Below are positions 18,318 through 25,709 of a stretch of 64,000 bases of DNA, in pieces. Under the pieces are notes generated by a model. The model had not been told where the DNA came from and ran no database searches. It saw only the letters and a program-made list of their open reading frames with translations. Source of the DNA: Desulfurella acetivorans A63 (lineage in GTDB: Bacteria > Campylobacterota_A > Desulfurellia > Desulfurellales > Desulfurellaceae); NCBI GenBank assembly GCA_000517565.1, contig CP007051.1, positions 1,664,001 through 1,728,000 of the forward strand. The letters run 5' to 3'. Position numbers and translations under genes: made by a program. Position 1 is the stretch's first letter, and every line of letters begins with the position of its first letter.

Positions 18318-18916
18318 TTCACCTCTTTTAAATTCTTAAGATACTTTTCTATAAATTTTCCAAAATAATCAGCCTCAATGTTTAATTTATATGCTGGTTT
18401 TCTAAATTTCAATGTTGTATTCTCAAATGTATGCGGAATCACTGCCACCTCAAAATAATTTTCTGTTAAATTAGAAACGGTAAGACTCATGCCATCAACA
18501 CATACAGAGCCTTTTAAAATTACATAGTTATTTATATCTTTTGGCAATTGAACTCTTAAAATGTAAAATTCTCCTGTGTTTTTTATTGATAATAGATTTG
18601 CCGCACAATCCACATGCCCAAGCACAATATGACCGGATAGCCTATCTGAAAGCTTTAAAGCCCTCTCCAGATTTAAATACTCACCAACACTTGCATATTT
18701 TAAGTTTGTTTTATCCAATGTTTCTTTTGATACATCAGCCCAAAAACCTTTATGTTCAAGTTTTGTACATGTCAGACAGGCTCCGTTTACAGCAATAGAA
18801 TCACCCATTTTTAAATCATCCAAAACATGTGTTGCTTCTATGAATAGACTTAAACCACCGCTTTTTTCTCTTATTGATTTAACTTTACCAACTTCTTCTA
18901 CAATGCCTGTAAACAT
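18314..18916 (-). CDS. ribE: Riboflavin synthase alpha chain
   Basis: A 200-aa protein made of two tandem lumazine-binding beta barrels. The N-terminal [12 protein letters not shown] is the hallmark, repeated in part at the second barrel. [12 protein letters not shown] and [10 protein letters not shown] are the paired ligand loops, and GHIVLGHVD lies at the junction. It dismutates two lumazines to riboflavin. It shares one base with the ribD stop and overlaps ribBA by 4 nt, so the cluster is tightly coupled. Confidence 0.97.
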   Translation of the reverse strand: MFTGIVEEVGKVKSIREKSGGLSLFIEATHVLDDLKMGDSIAVNGACLTCTKLEHKGFWADVSKETLDKTNLKYASVGEYLNLERALKLSDRLSGHIVLGHVDCAANLLSIKNTGEFYILRVQLPKDINNYVILKGSVCVDGMSLTVSNLTENYFEVAVIPHTFENTTLKFRKPAYKLNIEADYFGKFIEKYLKNLKEVK

Positions 18917-20004
18917 TAAAAATAGCCTTCAATAATTATATCATCGCCAATTTTTTTGCAATTGTAACTTTTCAAATTTTTTACTTCAGAAAAATCTGAT
19001 GCTGCTTGAGAGCCAATTACATTAAAAGCACCATATGAGCCAGTAATTTTTGGCGCATAAAATAAGTGTACTTTATCATATAGATTTGCATTCAAAAATG
19101 ATCCATGAATGCGAGACCCACCTTCAACCAAAACACTGCAAATATCTTTTTCAAGTAATTTTTTTGATAAATCAATCAAATCTATACCATCAGACGTTGA
19201 AGCGCACTCCAAAATATTTACACCCATAGATTTTAGTATGGATTTTTTATTTGAATCACTTGAAACAGATGTTGCTATATATATATTTTGAGGCTCAAAA
19301 CCGAATATTCTTGCAGAAAGCGGTATTTTTAAAAAGGCATCAAGCACAATGCGCTTTGGTTGCCCGCAGCGCTTTAACCTGCAGTTTAAAAGCGGATCAT
19401 CCATTAAAACTGTGTTTATACCTACTAAAACGCCATTGTATCTACTTCTTAGCCTATGCACATACTCAAGTGATTTTGTGGAAGTTATATATTTTGACAC
19501 ACCGCCTTTGATGGAAATACAACCGTTTAAGAGCATTGCTGCTTTCATTGCATAAAAAGGTCTTTGTTTTGTAATGTTTGTAATAAATATTTTATTTAAA
19601 TCACGACATTCTTTTTCAAGTATGCCGCTTACAACCTCTATTCCATGAGATTTTAAAAATTCAGCACCACCACTTGCAGTTTTATTTACATCTAACATGC
19701 CAATAACAACACGCTTTATATTAGAATTTAATATAGCAATCGAACAAGGAGGTGTTTTGCCATAATGATTGCAAGGCTCAAGCGTAACATACATCGTAGC
19801 ACCATCAAGCATGGTTTTATCTTTTACGCTTTTTATGGCAACCACTTCTGCATGATCAGTCCCAGCTTTTTTGTGATAACCTTTTCCAATGATCTTACCA
19901 TCTTTTACGATAACAGCGCCAACAGCAGGATTTGGGCAAGTTTTATATAAGCCTTTTTTTGCAAGCTCTATAGCTTTTTTCATGAACAACTCATCTTTGT
20001 CCAT
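18916..20004 (-). CDS. ribD: Bifunctional riboflavin deaminase/reductase RibD
   Basis: A 362-aa fusion of a zinc cytidine-deaminase-like domain (HAEVVAI, then TLEPCNHYGKTPPC) and a DHFR-like reductase domain (from about 150, including VLVEGGSRIHGS). It performs the second and third steps of riboflavin synthesis. It heads the rib/nusB/pyr run. No FMN riboswitch fits upstream: the promoter at 20012-20040 leaves only 7 nt between -10 and ATG, so the transcript is predicted to be leaderless and the operon is not riboswitch-controlled from this promoter. Confidence 0.96.
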   Translation of the reverse strand: MDKDELFMKKAIELAKKGLYKTCPNPAVGAVIVKDGKIIGKGYHKKAGTDHAEVVAIKSVKDKTMLDGATMYVTLEPCNHYGKTPPCSIAILNSNIKRVVIGMLDVNKTASGGAEFLKSHGIEVVSGILEKECRDLNKIFITNITKQRPFYAMKAAMLLNGCISIKGGVSKYITSTKSLEYVHRLRSRYNGVLVGINTVLMDDPLLNCRLKRCGQPKRIVLDAFLKIPLSARIFGFEPQNIYIATSVSSDSNKKSILKSMGVNILECASTSDGIDLIDLSKKLLEKDICSVLVEGGSRIHGSFLNANLYDKVHLFYAPKITGSYGAFNVIGSQAASDFSEVKNLKSYNCKKIGDDIIIEGYF

Positions 20005-20011
20005 AGATTAG

Positions 20012-20040
20012 AAAATACTAAACTATCAAAACTTTGTCAA
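20012..20040 (-). promoter_or_regulatory. Promoter for ribD operon, predicted leaderless
   Basis: Minus strand: TTGACA (20040-20035), 17-nt spacer, TATTTT (20017-20012), then 7 nt to ATG 20004. There is no Shine-Dalgarno. Transcription would begin at or within a base or two of the start codon. Confidence 0.7.
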
Positions 20041-20117
20041 ATTTTACAAAAGTATGGTTTTTTATATATTCACAGAGTCTTTAAGAATTTTATAAATAAC
20101 ACTCATAGCCAATGAAT

Positions 20118-20305
20118 GCCATCCTGAAGCGTAAGCGAAGTTAGTCATCCTGAAGCGTAGCGAAGTTAGTCATCCTGAAGCGTAAGCGAAGTTAGTCATC
20201 CTGAGCGTAAGCGAAGGATCCACTTGTGAGATTCTTCGGTCACTTACGTGACCTCAGAATGACGGTTTGGGTGTCATCCTGAGGGAACAAAGCCCGAAGG
20301 ATCTA
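20118..20305. repeat. Cluster of GTCATCCTGA-type intergenic repeats
   Basis: Three near-identical 25-26-nt tandem units beginning (G)TCATCCTGAAGCG and ending CGAAGTTA occupy 20118-20143, 20144-20168 and 20169-20194. A fourth, longer unit (20195-20221) reads GTCATCCTGAGCGTAAGCGA and ends in AGGATCC. It is followed by an inverted relative (about 20229-20263, AGATTCTTCGG to CAGAATGAC) containing a perfect hairpin GGTCAC/GTGACC, and by another partial unit to 20305. This is a REP/MITE-like family of the form GTCAT(C/T)CTGAG...CGAAG(G/A)ATC. A further copy lies at 24228-24264. No coding sequence is present in 20041-20340. Confidence 0.8.
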
Positions 20306-20383
20306 TAAACCTATTAAAAATATATACCATTAATCACCCGATTAATCCTTGTACATAACATTTTTATTACATGATTTTTTTAC

Positions 20384-20412
20384 TTGACAAATTAAAAAGA
20401 TTATTGTATTAG
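20384..20412 (+). promoter_or_regulatory. Promoter pointing into the CRISPR locus
   Basis: TTGACA 20384-20389, 17-nt spacer, TATTAG 20407-20412. The roughly 200 nt between it and the first CRISPR repeat would be the leader if the array is transcribed rightwards. Perfect -35, fair -10. Confidence 0.55.
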
Positions 20413-20557
20413 TGAAATTAGCGGTTTGACAGTAAGCAATATTGGATTTAGATTTGTCAAAAAGTCTGTCAATAACCAAGTTCTTTTAAAAGAAAATAGG
20501 CGCTATCCCCTACAAATTTGAATGCAACAAAAATGTTTTTAAAACAAAGGAATCGTT

Positions 20558-20602
20558 ATGTCTAATATAAAAGTATCAAATTTAAGAATGCTGTTAGGAT
20601 AA
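20558..20602 (+). CDS. Possible 14-residue leader peptide or truncated gene start
   Basis: AAAGGA (20546-20551), a six-base gap and ATG 20558 make a well-formed translation start, but the frame closes after MSNIKVSNLRMLLG. It ends 18 nt before the first CRISPR repeat. It could be a leader peptide or the 5' stub of a gene lost when the array or a neighbouring cas operon was rearranged. I do not recognise the peptide. Confidence 0.25.
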   Translation: MSNIKVSNLRMLLG

Positions 20603-20620
20603 CCTTTATAAAAGGTGACT

Positions 20621-21334
20621 GTTGCATTCTTTCCCGCTTTGAAGGGAATTACGACGGGGGTGACAGACAAATGTTTCCATTTTTTTTGCTTCTAGAACAG
20701 TTGCATTCTTTCCCGCTTTGAAGGGAATTACGACCTCCATACTGACTCCTCAAGATTGATGATTGGGTCCCCTTGTTGCATTCTTTCCCGCTTTGAAGGG
20801 AATTACGACTGGAAACGAGTCTCGTTTCCACTATTGCTGCTCCAGTTGCATTCTTTCCCGCTTTGAAGGGAATTACGGGCGTTTTGCCGCAAGCTAGGAG
20901 TTAGCTTTGTTAGCAATTTGGGAGTTTGTTGTTCTTTCCCGCTTTGAAGGGAATTACGACAAAAATACCAAATACTTCATCAACTTCAATGGCGAAGTTG
21001 GTTGCATTCTTTCCCGTTTTGAAGGGAATTACGACAGTATCTAGCGCTTGGTAGGTTTACTAGGCTTACGCCAGTTGCATTCTTTCCCGTTTTGAAGGGA
21101 ATTACGACGTGTTCTCGTCAAGGCGCCAGAGATAACTATCATATCCGTTGCATTCTTTCCCGCTTTGAAGGGAATTACGGGCGTTTTTGCGCAAAGCTAG
21201 TTATTGGCTTTGTTGGCAAGATAAGAGCTTGTTGTTCTTTCCCGTTTTAAAGGGAATTACGACTCAGAGGGCGAGAACAATAAAAATTTTTCTTCGTCTG
21301 TTGCATTCTTTCCCGTTTTGAAGGGAATTACGAC
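20621..21334. CRISPR. CRISPR array, 10 repeats and 9 spacers, no adjacent cas genes
   Basis: The 35-nt consensus repeat begins GTTGCATTCTTTCCCGC and ends TTTGAAGGGAATTACGAC on the plus strand; TTCCC/GGGAA forms its inner stem. Repeats: 20621-20655, 20700-20734, 20775-20809, 20845-20879, 20928-20960, 21001-21035, 21074-21108, 21147-21181, 21231-21263, 21300-21334. Spacers are 44, 40, 35, 48, 40, 38, 38, 49 and 36 nt, long as in type I-B/III systems. Repeats 4 and 8 end ACGGG instead of ACGAC, and repeats 5 and 9 are 33 nt, lacking CA near the start. A C-to-T change enters from repeat 6, so variation grows rightwards, consistent with a leader on the left. Repeat sequence alone (minus strand ending GAATGCAAC) would suggest the opposite orientation. 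No cas gene is in the window. Confidence 0.95.
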
Positions 21335-21413
21335 CGGAAGAAGAAAAGAAAAAGAAGTTGTGCTTGCCCCCTTCCCGTGCGCGCACAACAAATAATAACT
21401 CCCTTGATTTCTA

Positions 21414-21442
21414 TTGACTTTGTTTAGAAAATTATATATCAT
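21414..21442 (+). promoter_or_regulatory. Promoter for the restriction-modification/TIR gene set
   Basis: TTGACT 21414-21419, 17-nt spacer, TATCAT 21437-21442, about 75 nt before the HTH gene. An alternative TATAAT at 21443-21448 is too far from this -35. The 21335-21413 stretch between array and promoter holds a GTGCGCGCAC palindrome but no gene. Confidence 0.5.
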
Positions 21443-21517
21443 TATAATATGCAAGATGAGGTTAGTTTACTATAATAAGTGTATTGAAATAGTTTAGAAA
21501 AGTCAAGGACAAAAGAT

Positions 21518-21721
21518 ATGGCTAATAAAGTAAGTGATAATATCCGTAAATTAAGGCAGAAAAAAGGGATGTCCCAAGATCACCTTTCTAAAGAGGCGGT
21601 TTTGGCTTTGAATACAATTGTCAAAATTGAGACGGGCGAGAATCCAAATCCCATAGTAGAGACTTTAGAAAAAATCGCCAAAGCTCTTGGCGTTTCCGTC
21701 GCCGAGCTATTTAAGGAATAA
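21518..21721 (+). CDS. XRE-family HTH regulator, likely restriction controller protein
   Basis: A 67-aa single-domain helix-turn-helix protein of the Cro/C1 type. The HTH spans about residues 10-60 (SQDHLSKEAVLALNTIVKIE), the compact size of restriction-modification C proteins. It is followed four bases later by the endonuclease gene, the usual C-R order that delays restriction until methylation is established. A Shine-Dalgarno AAGGA lies before ATG 21518. It probably regulates its own promoter at 21414-21442, but I see no unambiguous C-box. Confidence 0.85.
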   Translation: MANKVSDNIRKLRQKKGMSQDHLSKEAVLALNTIVKIETGENPNPIVETLEKIAKALGVSVAELFKE

Positions 21722-21725
21722 AATT

Positions 21726-22532
21726 ATGAAAATACCAGATAAAGCGACAATCAAAACATTAGTTCATACTGCCGTTGAGTCCTACGCTCAAGGATTTCAG
21801 GCAAGACATGAAGGTGAAGTTGATAATCCCGAAGGGACTATCAATATGAAAATCCATAATGTTTTTATTGAGGCATTGGGGAAAGAAATTCAATATTACA
21901 CCGCTTTGGTCCGCTCGCTTGATAGTTCACTTGGTAATATGCTTGAGACTTTAGCGATAAACATTGCCACCCTTTCATTTGAAGTAAAAAGAAATGTTGA
22001 AGGTCCGCTTAAAGCGGAACAGACAAGAATCATTGCTGAATTATTGGAAAAATACAAAAGACATGAGATAAAACCAAGTGTTAAAGATTATCAAGTTTTG
22101 CGCTCAATTGCTGGACAAGATAAAGCTCCAATCAAACGGCATGACAGTGATTATTATTTAATTGATAAGGAAACAAATGCCCACTATTTGATTGAGTTAA
22201 AGATTGGTGGCGATTTGGACAATAAAAAAGCACGTTCTGAAAAGGAAGCTATTTTGGAACAGTTTGCCATTCTGTCTAATGTTTTGCCGTCCAAAACTAA
22301 TATTAAAATATTTTTTGCAACCGCTTACAATCGTTATGGGGAAAATAAACCTTGGCGGCAAGAGCGAGTTAGACAATTTTTTGCAGACGAAGAATTGTTA
22401 ATTGGAAAAGATTTTTGGAATTTTGTTTGTCGCTCGGAAGAAGGATATAAAACAGTTCTTGAAGCTTATAGAGAAAGCGCACCAATAATAAAACGGGCAC
22501 TCGATTCCATTAAGAAAACTTATCTTGGATAA
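21726..22532 (+). CDS. Type II restriction endonuclease, TdeIII/MjaII-like
   Basis: A 268-aa protein resembling the TdeIII family of type II endonucleases. The N-terminal half is helical (TIKTLVHTAVESYAQGF onward). The PD-(D/E)xK-like core is the Asp in RHDSDYYLID followed by IELKIGG, with later conserved AYNRYGENKPWRQ. As I recall, enzymes of this family cleave GGNCC; the specificity here is inferred. ATG 21726 has AAGGA upstream, overlapping the end of the HTH gene. It lies between a controller-like HTH and a methyltransferase, completing an R-M cassette. Confidence 0.75.
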   Translation: MKIPDKATIKTLVHTAVESYAQGFQARHEGEVDNPEGTINMKIHNVFIEALGKEIQYYTALVRSLDSSLGNMLETLAINIATLSFEVKRNVEGPLKAEQTRIIAELLEKYKRHEIKPSVKDYQVLRSIAGQDKAPIKRHDSDYYLIDKETNAHYLIELKIGGDLDNKKARSEKEAILEQFAILSNVLPSKTNIKIFFATAYNRYGENKPWRQERVRQFFADEELLIGKDFWNFVCRSEEGYKTVLEAYRESAPIIKRALDSIKKTYLG

Positions 22533-22536
22533 AAAT

Positions 22537-23265
22537 ATGGAAGAAAATTACAAACTATATTTAGGTGATAGTTATAAATTAATAAAGGAGATACCCACAG
22601 CTTCTATTGATTTGATTCTTACTGATCCTCCATACAATTTAAGCAATTATTCAACTGGAAATATTAAATTGTCTTGGCGAAAAGATATAAACAATGATGT
22701 TGCTGAATGGGATAAAGTAGAATTTAAGCCGATTGATTGGGTAAAAGAATTTAAGAGAATATTAAAACCAACTGGAAATATCTTTGCATTTTGTAGTTAT
22801 AATCTCATAGGAAAATGGCATGAAGCATTTGATCCAGAATTTGATACTTTTCAATTTGTTGTATGGCATAAAACAAACCCCGTGCCAAAGGTATTTCGTG
22901 CTGGTTTTCTTAATAGCTGTGAACTTATAGTTTGTATGTGGAATAAAGGACATACTTGGAATTTCAGCAATCAAAGAGAGATGCACAATTTTATTGAAAC
23001 ACCAATTTGCATGGGACCAGAAAGAGTAAAAAATCCTTTTCATCCAACACAAAAACCAGTAAAGGTTTTAGAACATATAATCAAGATTGCTTCTAAGGAA
23101 GGTGATATAGTTTTTGATCCTTTTATGGGAGTTGGCTCAACAGGCGTTGCCGCTTTGAATTTAGGACGAAAATTTATCGGTATTGAAATTGACGAAAAGT
23201 ATTTCAAGGTTGCCGAAAAAAGATTAAAAGTCGCCGCTGGAAACTTAAAATTATTTAAATACTAA
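22537..23265 (+). CDS. DNA methyltransferase, beta-class DPPY type
   Basis: A 242-aa DNA N6-adenine or N4-cytosine methyltransferase. The catalytic motif IV TDPPYNLSNY (about 30-40) precedes the SAM-binding motif I DPFMGVGSTGVAAL (about 197-210), the order of the beta class. The HPTQKP motif is present before motif I. I prefer ATG 22537 over the in-frame TTG at 22525, which lies inside the endonuclease stop region; there is no strong Shine-Dalgarno. It should protect the site cut by the preceding endonuclease. DPPY is commoner in N6-adenine enzymes, which sits uneasily with a GGNCC target. Confidence 0.88.
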   Translation: MEENYKLYLGDSYKLIKEIPTASIDLILTDPPYNLSNYSTGNIKLSWRKDINNDVAEWDKVEFKPIDWVKEFKRILKPTGNIFAFCSYNLIGKWHEAFDPEFDTFQFVVWHKTNPVPKVFRAGFLNSCELIVCMWNKGHTWNFSNQREMHNFIETPICMGPERVKNPFHPTQKPVKVLEHIIKIASKEGDIVFDPFMGVGSTGVAALNLGRKFIGIEIDEKYFKVAEKRLKVAAGNLKLFKY

Positions 23266-23271
23266 TCTATT

Positions 23272-23694
23272 ATGTATTACGATTATCTTCGCAAAAAAGA
23301 AAAAAAGAGAGTATTTCTTAGTTTTGCTTCAGAGGATTTAGACCATGTTCGTGGATTGCGTTTATTAAAAGATAATCCAAATTTTGATCTTGAATTTTAT
23401 GATGAGTCCATTAAAGAACCAATTGATAGCCGAAATGCTGATTATATTAAGAGGGTGATAGGGGAACAAATTAGCAGAGCGAGTGTTACTGTTTGCTTAA
23501 TAAGTGAAACGACACATCAAAGTAAATGGGTTGACTGGGAATTAGAGAAAAGCGATGAAGAAGGGAAAACCATTATTGCTATGGCTATAAAGGGAGTAGA
23601 AAGGGCAATATTGCCGAAGTTAATTAAAGAGAAAAACTTAATTTTTTGGAGTTGGGACCCCGAACATTTAGCAAAATTAATAAGCGAAGCATAA
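23272..23694 (+). CDS. TIR-like DUF1863 (ThsB-type) protein
   Basis: A 140-aa protein matching the MTH538 TIR-like family DUF1863, the domain of the Thoeris signalling enzyme ThsB. The first strand is RVFLSFASEDLDHVRGLR (13-30), the second DLEFYDESIKEP (39-50), and the region SKWVDWELEKS carries the conserved glutamate (Glu90) expected to act on NAD+. Such domains cleave NAD+ and can make cyclic ADP-ribose-type messengers. It lies 6 nt after the methylase and directly abuts the SLATT gene (TAAATG), implying joint expression and function. No SIR2/SLOG or Macro-TM ThsA is present. Confidence 0.85.
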   Translation: MYYDYLRKKEKKRVFLSFASEDLDHVRGLRLLKDNPNFDLEFYDESIKEPIDSRNADYIKRVIGEQISRASVTVCLISETTHQSKWVDWELEKSDEEGKTIIAMAIKGVERAILPKLIKEKNLIFWSWDPEHLAKLISEA

Positions 23695-24117
23695 ATGACG
23701 CAAGAAAATCCAACAATTCAAAGACTGGAAGACCAGATCGATTGGTATGACCGAAAAAGCAATATCAATCAAAAATTTTTCCATTGGTTAAAGATAATTG
23801 AGATTATAATAGCGGCTTTTATTCCTTTTCTATCTGGCGTAAGCGCGCCGGCAATTTTAACCGGCAGTGCTGGTGTTTTAATTGTCGTTCTTGAAGGATT
23901 ACAACATTTGTTTCAATTCCAACATAATTGGATTACTTATCGCTCCACTTGCGAAAATTTAAAGCATGAAAAATATCTTTGGCTTGCAAAATCAGGACCT
24001 TATGCTGACGCTGAAAACCCGGATGTTTTATTGGCGGATAGAATTGAAAGTTTAATTTCTCAAGAACATGCTAAATGGATTGCCGGGCAAGAAAAAGTAG
24101 GACAATTAAAAAGATGA
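23695..24117 (+). CDS. SLATT/DUF4231 two-helix membrane protein
   Basis: A 140-aa protein of the DUF4231 (SLATT superfamily) type. A short N-terminal helix (LEDQIDWYDRKS) leads to two transmembrane helices (about 31-47 and 52-69), followed by a conserved cytoplasmic helical region (WITYRSTCENLKHEKYLWL) and a C-terminal helix. SLATT proteins are predicted pore-forming effectors in nucleotide-messenger conflict systems. The ATG follows the TIR stop codon with no gap, so expression is coupled. The inferred role is membrane depolarisation when the TIR partner signals infection. Confidence 0.85.
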   Translation: MTQENPTIQRLEDQIDWYDRKSNINQKFFHWLKIIEIIIAAFIPFLSGVSAPAILTGSAGVLIVVLEGLQHLFQFQHNWITYRSTCENLKHEKYLWLAKSGPYADAENPDVLLADRIESLISQEHAKWIAGQEKVGQLKR

Positions 24118-24186
24118 TATAATATGTTTATATAACTCCCCTTATCTTTATTTGCCTCTCGCCAAAAAAATTTTCAGGGCGAAGCC

Positions 24187-24221
24187 ATTACATTCTTTCC
24201 CGCTTTGAAGAGAATTTGTAG
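24187..24221 (+). repeat. Isolated degenerate CRISPR repeat
   Basis: 28 of 35 positions match the array consensus, including an unbroken 20-nt core CATTCTTTCCCGCTTTGAAG at 24191-24210. It lies about 2.85 kb to the right of the last array repeat, just after the R-M/TIR/SLATT genes, and has no partner repeat. It may be the severed distal end of the array. Confidence 0.8.
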
Positions 24222-24227
24222 TTTTTT

Positions 24228-24264
24228 GTCATTCTGAAGACCACTTTAGTGGCCGAAGAATCTT
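24228..24264 (+). repeat. Single copy of the GTCATTCTGA intergenic repeat family
   Basis: Begins GTCATTCTGAAG, contains a CCACT/AGTGG hairpin and ends CGAAGAATCTT, the same family as 20118-20305. The rest of the 24118-24464 gap holds the stray CRISPR repeat and AT-rich sequence; I see no gene in it. Confidence 0.7.
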
Positions 24265-24464
24265 ATTGGTTAAAAAATAAACAAGTTCTACACTGAAGCT
24301 TTACAATGACGAAAAAGATATTTGCGCTATTTCCATATTTTGTAAGATTTTTGGTATGTTCGCTAAAGCAAGTTATCAATCCTGTTTTATTTTTGCCATA
24401 TACCTTGACAATCTAAAAATCTCTTTAGCCAAAATAGCAAAAACAAAAAGATTTTATAAAATTT

Positions 24465-25709
24465 TTATATTTTTATATCAATAAATGGTAAATTTAGGTG
24501 CTGTTTTTTGTTTTGTTTTGAAGCCAGACTTGAAGCAAGACACACTGTATTGTTACCAAAGCGAGAGTTTATTTTATCCAAAGCTTTATAGATGCGCTCT
24601 ATTTTTTCAATTTTTACTGTGTCTTCAAAAAGATCCTGCTGGGTTTTTTCTGTGAGATCAGATAATACTATACCTGTTTGCCTATAAAACAAACCTTGCG
24701 TGTATATTTTATTAAATGCTTCTTTTAGCGTGTTGGTAAGCATTATAGGAAGATTTGTAGGAATAGATAAAGCAACTTTTATAAAAGATACCTGGAAATC
24801 GCTCGTCTTTAAAAACACAGTAAGTTTTTTGGCAAAAAGCCCATGCCTTCTTGCCTTGTAAGAGGCAAGTTCCAGGTTTTTTACAAGCTCTGAAAAAATA
24901 AAGCTTTCTTTGTTTGAAGGCACAAAACTTTGGGCTTTGCTTATGGACTTGTTTGGAAGCTTTGGAATAAATTCTATGCTTTGTATGCCTTTTAATTCAT
25001 TGTAGGTTTGAATGTAGGGCTTTGAGAGGTATCTTTTTAAAAAGTTTTCGTCCTTTTCTACAAACTCTAAAGCTGTGCGTATATTTAGTTTTTTTAAAAG
25101 GCTTGCCGTATTTGGTCCTATACCCCAAACATCTTCTATGGGAGTATCTTTTAGAAAAAGATGTATCTGATTTCCTGGAATTAGAGTTATACCGTATGGT
25201 TTTTTGAGCTTTGAGGCTAGCTTTGCAAGTGTCTTTGTAAGGCTAACGCCAATCGATACGCTTATATTTAGCTCTTGCTTTATGGTGCTTTGAATACTTA
25301 GCGCAATTTCTTTGTATGTTTTTGAATGCAGCCTCCTTAATCCTGTTAAGTCAACAAAGGCTTCATCTATTGAATATTCTTCTATAAGCGGGGAAAAGCG
25401 CTTTAGTATTTCAAACATCCTGACAGAAAACAAACTATAAATTTCATAGTGAGATTCAAGCACGATCAAATCCCTGCAGATATTTTTTGCCTGATTTAGC
25501 CTCATTCCCCTTTTTATGCCTTTTTGCTTTGCTTCATAGCTTAAAGCAGTAATAATTCCTCGCTCTTTGCCAACTGCCACACACTTACCTTTAAGCGATG
25601 GATTTAAAGCTTGCTCACAGGCAACAAAAAATGCATCTGCATCTATGTGGGCTATAGCGCTACTCCATGTGTGAGTGCAGATTACTTTACCTGTATTTTC
25701 TTGCAACAC
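24465..25709 (-). CDS. Y-family DNA polymerase (DinB/UmuC-like)
   Basis: A 414-aa translesion polymerase. The palm begins AHIDADAFFVACEQALNP with the first catalytic acidic residues, and the second acidic motif is YSIDEAFVDLTG. The HhH thumb (IEDVWGIGPNTASLLKKL) and little-finger domain follow. It overlaps the LexA/UmuD-like gene by 23 nt and is therefore under the same SOS promoter. The upstream peptidase and the UmuC-like C-terminal region suggest a UmuC-type rather than a stand-alone Pol IV. Tolerance of replication past damage is the expected role. Confidence 0.9.
   Translation of the reverse strand: MLQENTGKVICTHTWSSAIAHIDADAFFVACEQALNPSLKGKCVAVGKERGIITALSYEAKQKGIKRGMRLNQAKNICRDLIVLESHYEIYSLFSVRMFEILKRFSPLIEEYSIDEAFVDLTGLRRLHSKTYKEIALSIQSTIKQELNISVSIGVSLTKTLAKLASKLKKPYGITLIPGNQIHLFLKDTPIEDVWGIGPNTASLLKKLNIRTALEFVEKDENFLKRYLSKPYIQTYNELKGIQSIEFIPKLPNKSISKAQSFVPSNKESFIFSELVKNLELASYKARRHGLFAKKLTVFLKTSDFQVSFIKVALSIPTNLPIMLTNTLKEAFNKIYTQGLFYRQTGIVLSDLTEKTQQDLFEDTVKIEKIERIYKALDKINSRFGNNTVCLASSLASKQNKKQHLNLPFIDIKI

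Noticed and set aside
20005-20100. FMN riboswitch upstream of ribD
   Set aside because: The -10 lies 7 nt before the ATG, leaving no room, and no RFN-element conserved blocks are seen further upstream.
20517-20528. TTTGAATGCAAC resembling the reverse-orientation end of the CRISPR repeat
   Set aside because: Only about 10 bases match and no other repeat part is attached; probably chance.
20649-20831. Open frame across the first CRISPR units
   Set aside because: It is a translation of repeats and spacers on the minus strand, with the repeat-derived NSLQSGKECN segment occurring twice; not a gene.
21257-21454. Minus-strand frame beyond the last repeat
   Set aside because: Includes repeat sequence and lacks a start signal or family match.
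23272-24117. A complete canonical Thoeris system
   Set aside because: No ThsA with SIR2/SLOG or Macro-TM domains is in the window; only the TIR and a SLATT protein are present.
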